From Nautilus pompilius (lineage: Eukaryota; Mollusca; Cephalopoda; Nautilida; Nautilidae): DNA of 64,000 nt. This document shows positions 60,620-64,000 of the stretch, piece after piece (position 1 is the first letter of the stretch; every line of letters starts with the position of its first letter). Position numbers and translations under genes: made by a program. The DNA lies in NCBI GenBank assembly GCA_018389105.1, contig JACATO010000310.1, positions 620,001 to 684,000 of the forward strand. Direction: 5' to 3'. Under the pieces are notes generated by a model. The model saw only the letters and a program-made list of their open reading frames with translations. It made no database searches and was not told where the DNA came from.

Positions 60620-63280
60620 AAAGAAAGAAAGCTCACATTTAATGCCTGTTGCTGGTCATGTTCTGTCTTTTATCATGAAAAGGCGATACCTACTGACACA
60701 CACAATACCGGATTTATAGGCAGTGGATATGAATATATGCAGTAAAGAATCAATGGATCTTAAAGGAAAGTTGTTAATCATTCACCCTGAACCAAAATAT
60801 CTTATAAATCAATTTTATTGAATAGTGTAGTATTTAGCACTTTGGAAATTGTTAATACTGGCTATAAAATTTTAAGTTATTTTTCATCTGAGTTGGTTTA
60901 AATGAAAATGCTCAGAAGTTTTCTGAAAATACACAGCAAATTCCTCATTATCAACATGTATTTCCAAAACCACACTTGATCATATTATCTGACACAAAAA
61001 ATGCAGAATGTTCAGTTACCATAGGCAACTTTGAAATTAATCTAAACCCACTTTCCATAATCCATCTTAGTGATTGAACAGCTGGGCTTTACTATCAGTA
61101 TCCAATCCAGGTACCAGCTCATGAAGTGCTAAGCAGTGTTGTAGAATTCTCATCAGATCAAAAGGCAGCACAATTTTTCATATAAAATTGTCTTCTGACA
61201 GAACTAATCTTAAAACATTTAACTCAAGAAATCCAACATAGGAAGTAAAGGTTTTCCTGTTAATTTTTCTTAAGAGGAATAAAATATAACCTCTCCCCTG
61301 ATCTTTTGCTGACTTTTTGTTCAGTTATTCCATAACTTAGTGTTTCACTCCTACCTAAAGATAATACAGGTACCAAGAAAGTCAAAAGAACTAATAATTA
61401 ATTACTGTAGCTTTCTTTTGATCGGTCTCAATCACTTGTCCACTAAAGCTTGATTTGAGGCATTCAACTAAACTGTTGAGTGCTCATGTATCCAGGATAA
61501 GATTTACCTCCTTACATCAACCACACCCCAGAACAAACTGGGTCAGACTGAGTCTTGGGTGCTGATGCTGAGACTTTACCAGCTTTACTGACTTGAAAAT
61601 TTACTGCATGAAAAATAATCACAAAATTATATTGGAGTGAATATCAATATAGAGCAGTTTTAGGTATAAGACTCAAACACCATAGTTCATTAGAATATCA
61701 TTTCAGAGCTAACATTTCTTTTGGCAAAGTCACCAATAACATTACCGTATGAAAATTTATCCAAAAGTTCAGACCCAATGGTGAGCAAAGCCCCACTATT
61801 CAGTCTTCATGCACTCTAGACCAGTGAAATTGATTTGAGAGTCAGATGAAAAACCAATGGATTACTTCATCGTCAGCAGAGTAACAGGCAATACTACAAA
61901 TGTACATTTACCAGATTTAACAAACATAAAAAATTCATGTGATACATTTAATTGTCTCAGTAATTGTCCTTGTATATGAAGTATGAAATATAACTATAGC
62001 ATGATTGTATACTTTGTCAAAAACTATAATTTGCATTCTAGAGAAATATACCAAATTCTGTAATATTACACCTAACATTCCAATTGGTGAGAACCATTGT
62101 GTTCTGGCAATTTTAGCAAAATTCATGGTTGAGATGCAGGAAAAACAATCATACACAGAAAGGTCATCAGATGCTGTTTTCGTTACATCAACATAGGAGC
62201 TTTCAGATAGCACATTATAACTAATAATATAAACACCATTAATTACTGACAAGTTTTCCATGATTCTGAAACAGCATGTTGTACATCTCACAAGACATCT
62301 TTGTAAGAAAACAATCTCATAATCCATGCTGGCTAACAGGCACTGATAGACTCTGCAAAGTGATTACAACCAAATTTGGAAAGCAATCTTTTAAATCAAA
62401 ATTCAACAATGTTCAAGCACTTCCTTCATGTCTATCTAGCTTTTGCCAAACCATTATTTTCGAACATGGGAATCACATCAAATATCTTTAGTGATGCAAG
62501 ATGTTTGGTTTGACTGAGGTCAAGCATCCTCTGGAAAAAGTGGCAGTGTGTTGACAAAAGTGTACAGAACCTGCCATGTAGTTTTTAGTTCTATCACTGC
62601 TTTTGACTAAGGCTTTAGTTAATGTTATCAATGAAGGATTTCTTACTAACATGTCAGCCAAATCATCTGCCACCTTGTTAACTGATTTATGGTAAGTAGG
62701 AGTGGCATTATTCTTGAAGAAAACACTTTAGTACTACTAATCCACTTAAGTTGGCCATATCTTCAATTGCTAAACTACGGCTCTGGTCACATCCTTGTCT
62801 CACCCTGGAGGTGGCTGGTATGAAAATGGACGGCTTCAAATCAGCTGGATGCTTTCACCCTTTGCCTGCATTGACTGATGGAACCATGCCTTGTTGGTAG
62901 GGCAGGCAGTGTAATTCTGCTTTACAGAAAATGACAAGTTTGCTTGCTTTTTCCAAACATTATTTTACAGCTATCAGTGACTAGGTTGAGATATGCACCG
63001 CAAGTCACCATCACTGCATTCAGAAAAGGCACTTTGAGACTCTGTTCCACGTTCTGGTTGTATATGCAACATCATTATAGAAAGAGGTGAAAGTAGTGAT
63101 TCTATCAGAAATACAAAACTCCATCTTAACTGTTTGCACTTTTGTTTAGAGACCAAAACATTAAAACTGGAGTCATTTTAATAAAGATCCAAACTCCCTT
63201 TCCCTTGTCAGCTTGAAGTTTCTGAAAAGGAGTAGCATGTCACTGCTATGGTATTTATAACAGTAGCCTTCAGTGTGTCA
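60620..63280. other. Intron of the SLC25A32-like gene (minus strand), contents unrecognised
   Basis: A 130-codon minus-strand open frame (62327-61935) and a region to 63156 have relic-like composition, with readable segments such as ADDLADMLVRNPSLITL. No family is recognised and no carrier exon is seen. Possibly an old unclassified transposon. Confidence 0.35.
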
Positions 63281-63284
63281 TTTA

Positions 63285-64000
63285 CGAGCTCTGTCGAAAA
63301 AGTATCCGACCTTAGGCTGGGGAAAAAAAATCATGTACTCGGTGGGGTTTAATTGCTAATCCCCTTCAAAGTAGGCCCTTTGTGCCTCCACACATTTAGG
63401 CCAGCAATCCTTCCACTGTTCGAAGCACATCTGGAATGCTTCCAGAATGGCTCTGAGCTCCGCCGTCGATTTCCGCATGTCCTCTCAGCTCTCAAAGAAG
63501 GAGCCTTTCAGTGGCATCTTCATTTTTGGGAACAACCAGAAGTCAGTAGGAGCCATGTCTGGAGAGTAGGGAGCCTGGCAAATGAGTCAGGGCGTTGTCA
63601 TGATGCAGCTGCCAGTTTTGTGGGGCCCACCACAGATCCGGTCTCTTGTGCTGAACTGCATCATGAAGACGTCGGAGAACTTCCTGATAGTACTCTTTAG
63701 TAACTGTTTGTCCTTCTGGTGCGTATTCATTATGCACAATGCCTTGGTAGTCAAAGAAAACAGTCAGCATCACTTTGATTTTGCTCTGTACCTGACGTGC
63801 TTTTTTGGGCCTTGGCAATGTTGGGTGCTTCCAATGTGACAACTGAGCTTTGGTTTCCGAGTTGTACCCGTACACCCAAGTCTCATATCCAGTTATCATG
63901 GTATTCTGTAACTCAGGATCTCTGTTGGCAGTATCCAGCAGGTCCTGCACAATCTCAAGACAAAGTTGTTGTTGTTCCTGAGAAAGCAGCTTGGGCACAA
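63285..64000 (-). mobile_element. mariner element, cut by the window edge
   Basis: The end is CGAGCTCTGTCGAAAAAGTA after a TA at 63283-63284. The minus strand 63998-63543 reads GYETWVYGYNSETKAQL, KKARQVQSKIKVMLTVFFDY, and NWQLHHDNALTH. In the motif normally read as TGDETW the first catalytic Asp is Tyr here (TGYETW), and the frame shifts before the third Asp (SPDMAPTDFW in another frame). The N-terminus lies beyond 64000. Confidence 0.9.

Noticed and set aside
1-64000. tRNA, rRNA or CRISPR-like arrays
   Set aside because: No cloverleaf-forming tRNA with intact A and B boxes and no regularly spaced repeats were seen; B-box-like motifs belong to SINE copies.

Overview
The window is animal nuclear DNA from a large, AT-rich, intron-heavy and transposon-rich genome. 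All splice sites in the main gene are GT-AG, the host exons are short islands in multi-kilobase introns, and the protein reads like a protostome PiT phosphate transporter. With mariner, Tc1, pogo/Tigger, hAT, Polinton, Penelope-like and SINE relics side by side, I favour a lophotrochozoan, most likely a mollusc. That placement is inference.

Main gene: a complete SLC20A (PiT-type sodium-phosphate cotransporter) gene on the + strand, with 14 coding exons from the ATG at 11394 to the TAG at 56109. The exon lengths sum to 1662 nt, exactly 553 codons plus stop, and every junction is in phase. Candidate non-coding first exons and promoter elements lie upstream (about 3195-3421, 6883-6980, 8341-8397), joined to a 5'UTR acceptor at 11316. 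Two splice variants are visible: a CAG-TAG tandem acceptor at exon 8, and a cassette at 37472-37515 with the same phases as exon 9 that could replace it. The 3'UTR begins at 56110. Converging on it from the minus strand is the last coding exon (60492-60612) of an SLC25A32-like mitochondrial carrier gene, whose other exons I do not see.

Introns and flanks: the introns hold a dense, layered set of mobile-element relics. In order these are a Tc1 fragment (1.5-2.1 kb), a pogo/psq element with repeated GGGGTAAGTTGAGCC-like boxes (9.06-10.67 kb), Tigger DDE debris (13.5-14.0), a 282-bp hAT MITE with perfect 8-bp duplications (15.5), a hAT/ZBED relic (16.1-16.65), a Tc1-like element (18.3-19.2), a Penelope-like RT relic (19.3-20.1), a Tigger-type element interrupted by a solo LTR (20.97-22.41), a Tc1 element with long inverted repeats (23.29-24.54), more pogo debris (24.65-25.68), a CENPB-type fragment (28.2-29.1), a SINE (30.9), a 107-bp near-perfect inverted repeat (32.9-33.3), a mariner (35.5-36.7), and a Polinton/Maverick relic with polymerase, major capsid and protease fragments (37.9-41.8) split by a SETMAR-type mariner. 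Further on are another mariner (43.06-44.29), a hAT-like element (44.5-45.2), a Jerky/Tigger transposase relic (46.9-47.95), a SINE and a hAT C-terminus (48.1-49.1), pogo debris (49.6-50.15) and a mariner cut by the window edge (63.3 onward).

No tRNA, rRNA or CRISPR-like feature was recognised. The strongest 'hidden system' candidates are the Polinton relic inside the SLC20A intron and the possible mutually exclusive exon pair that flanks it.
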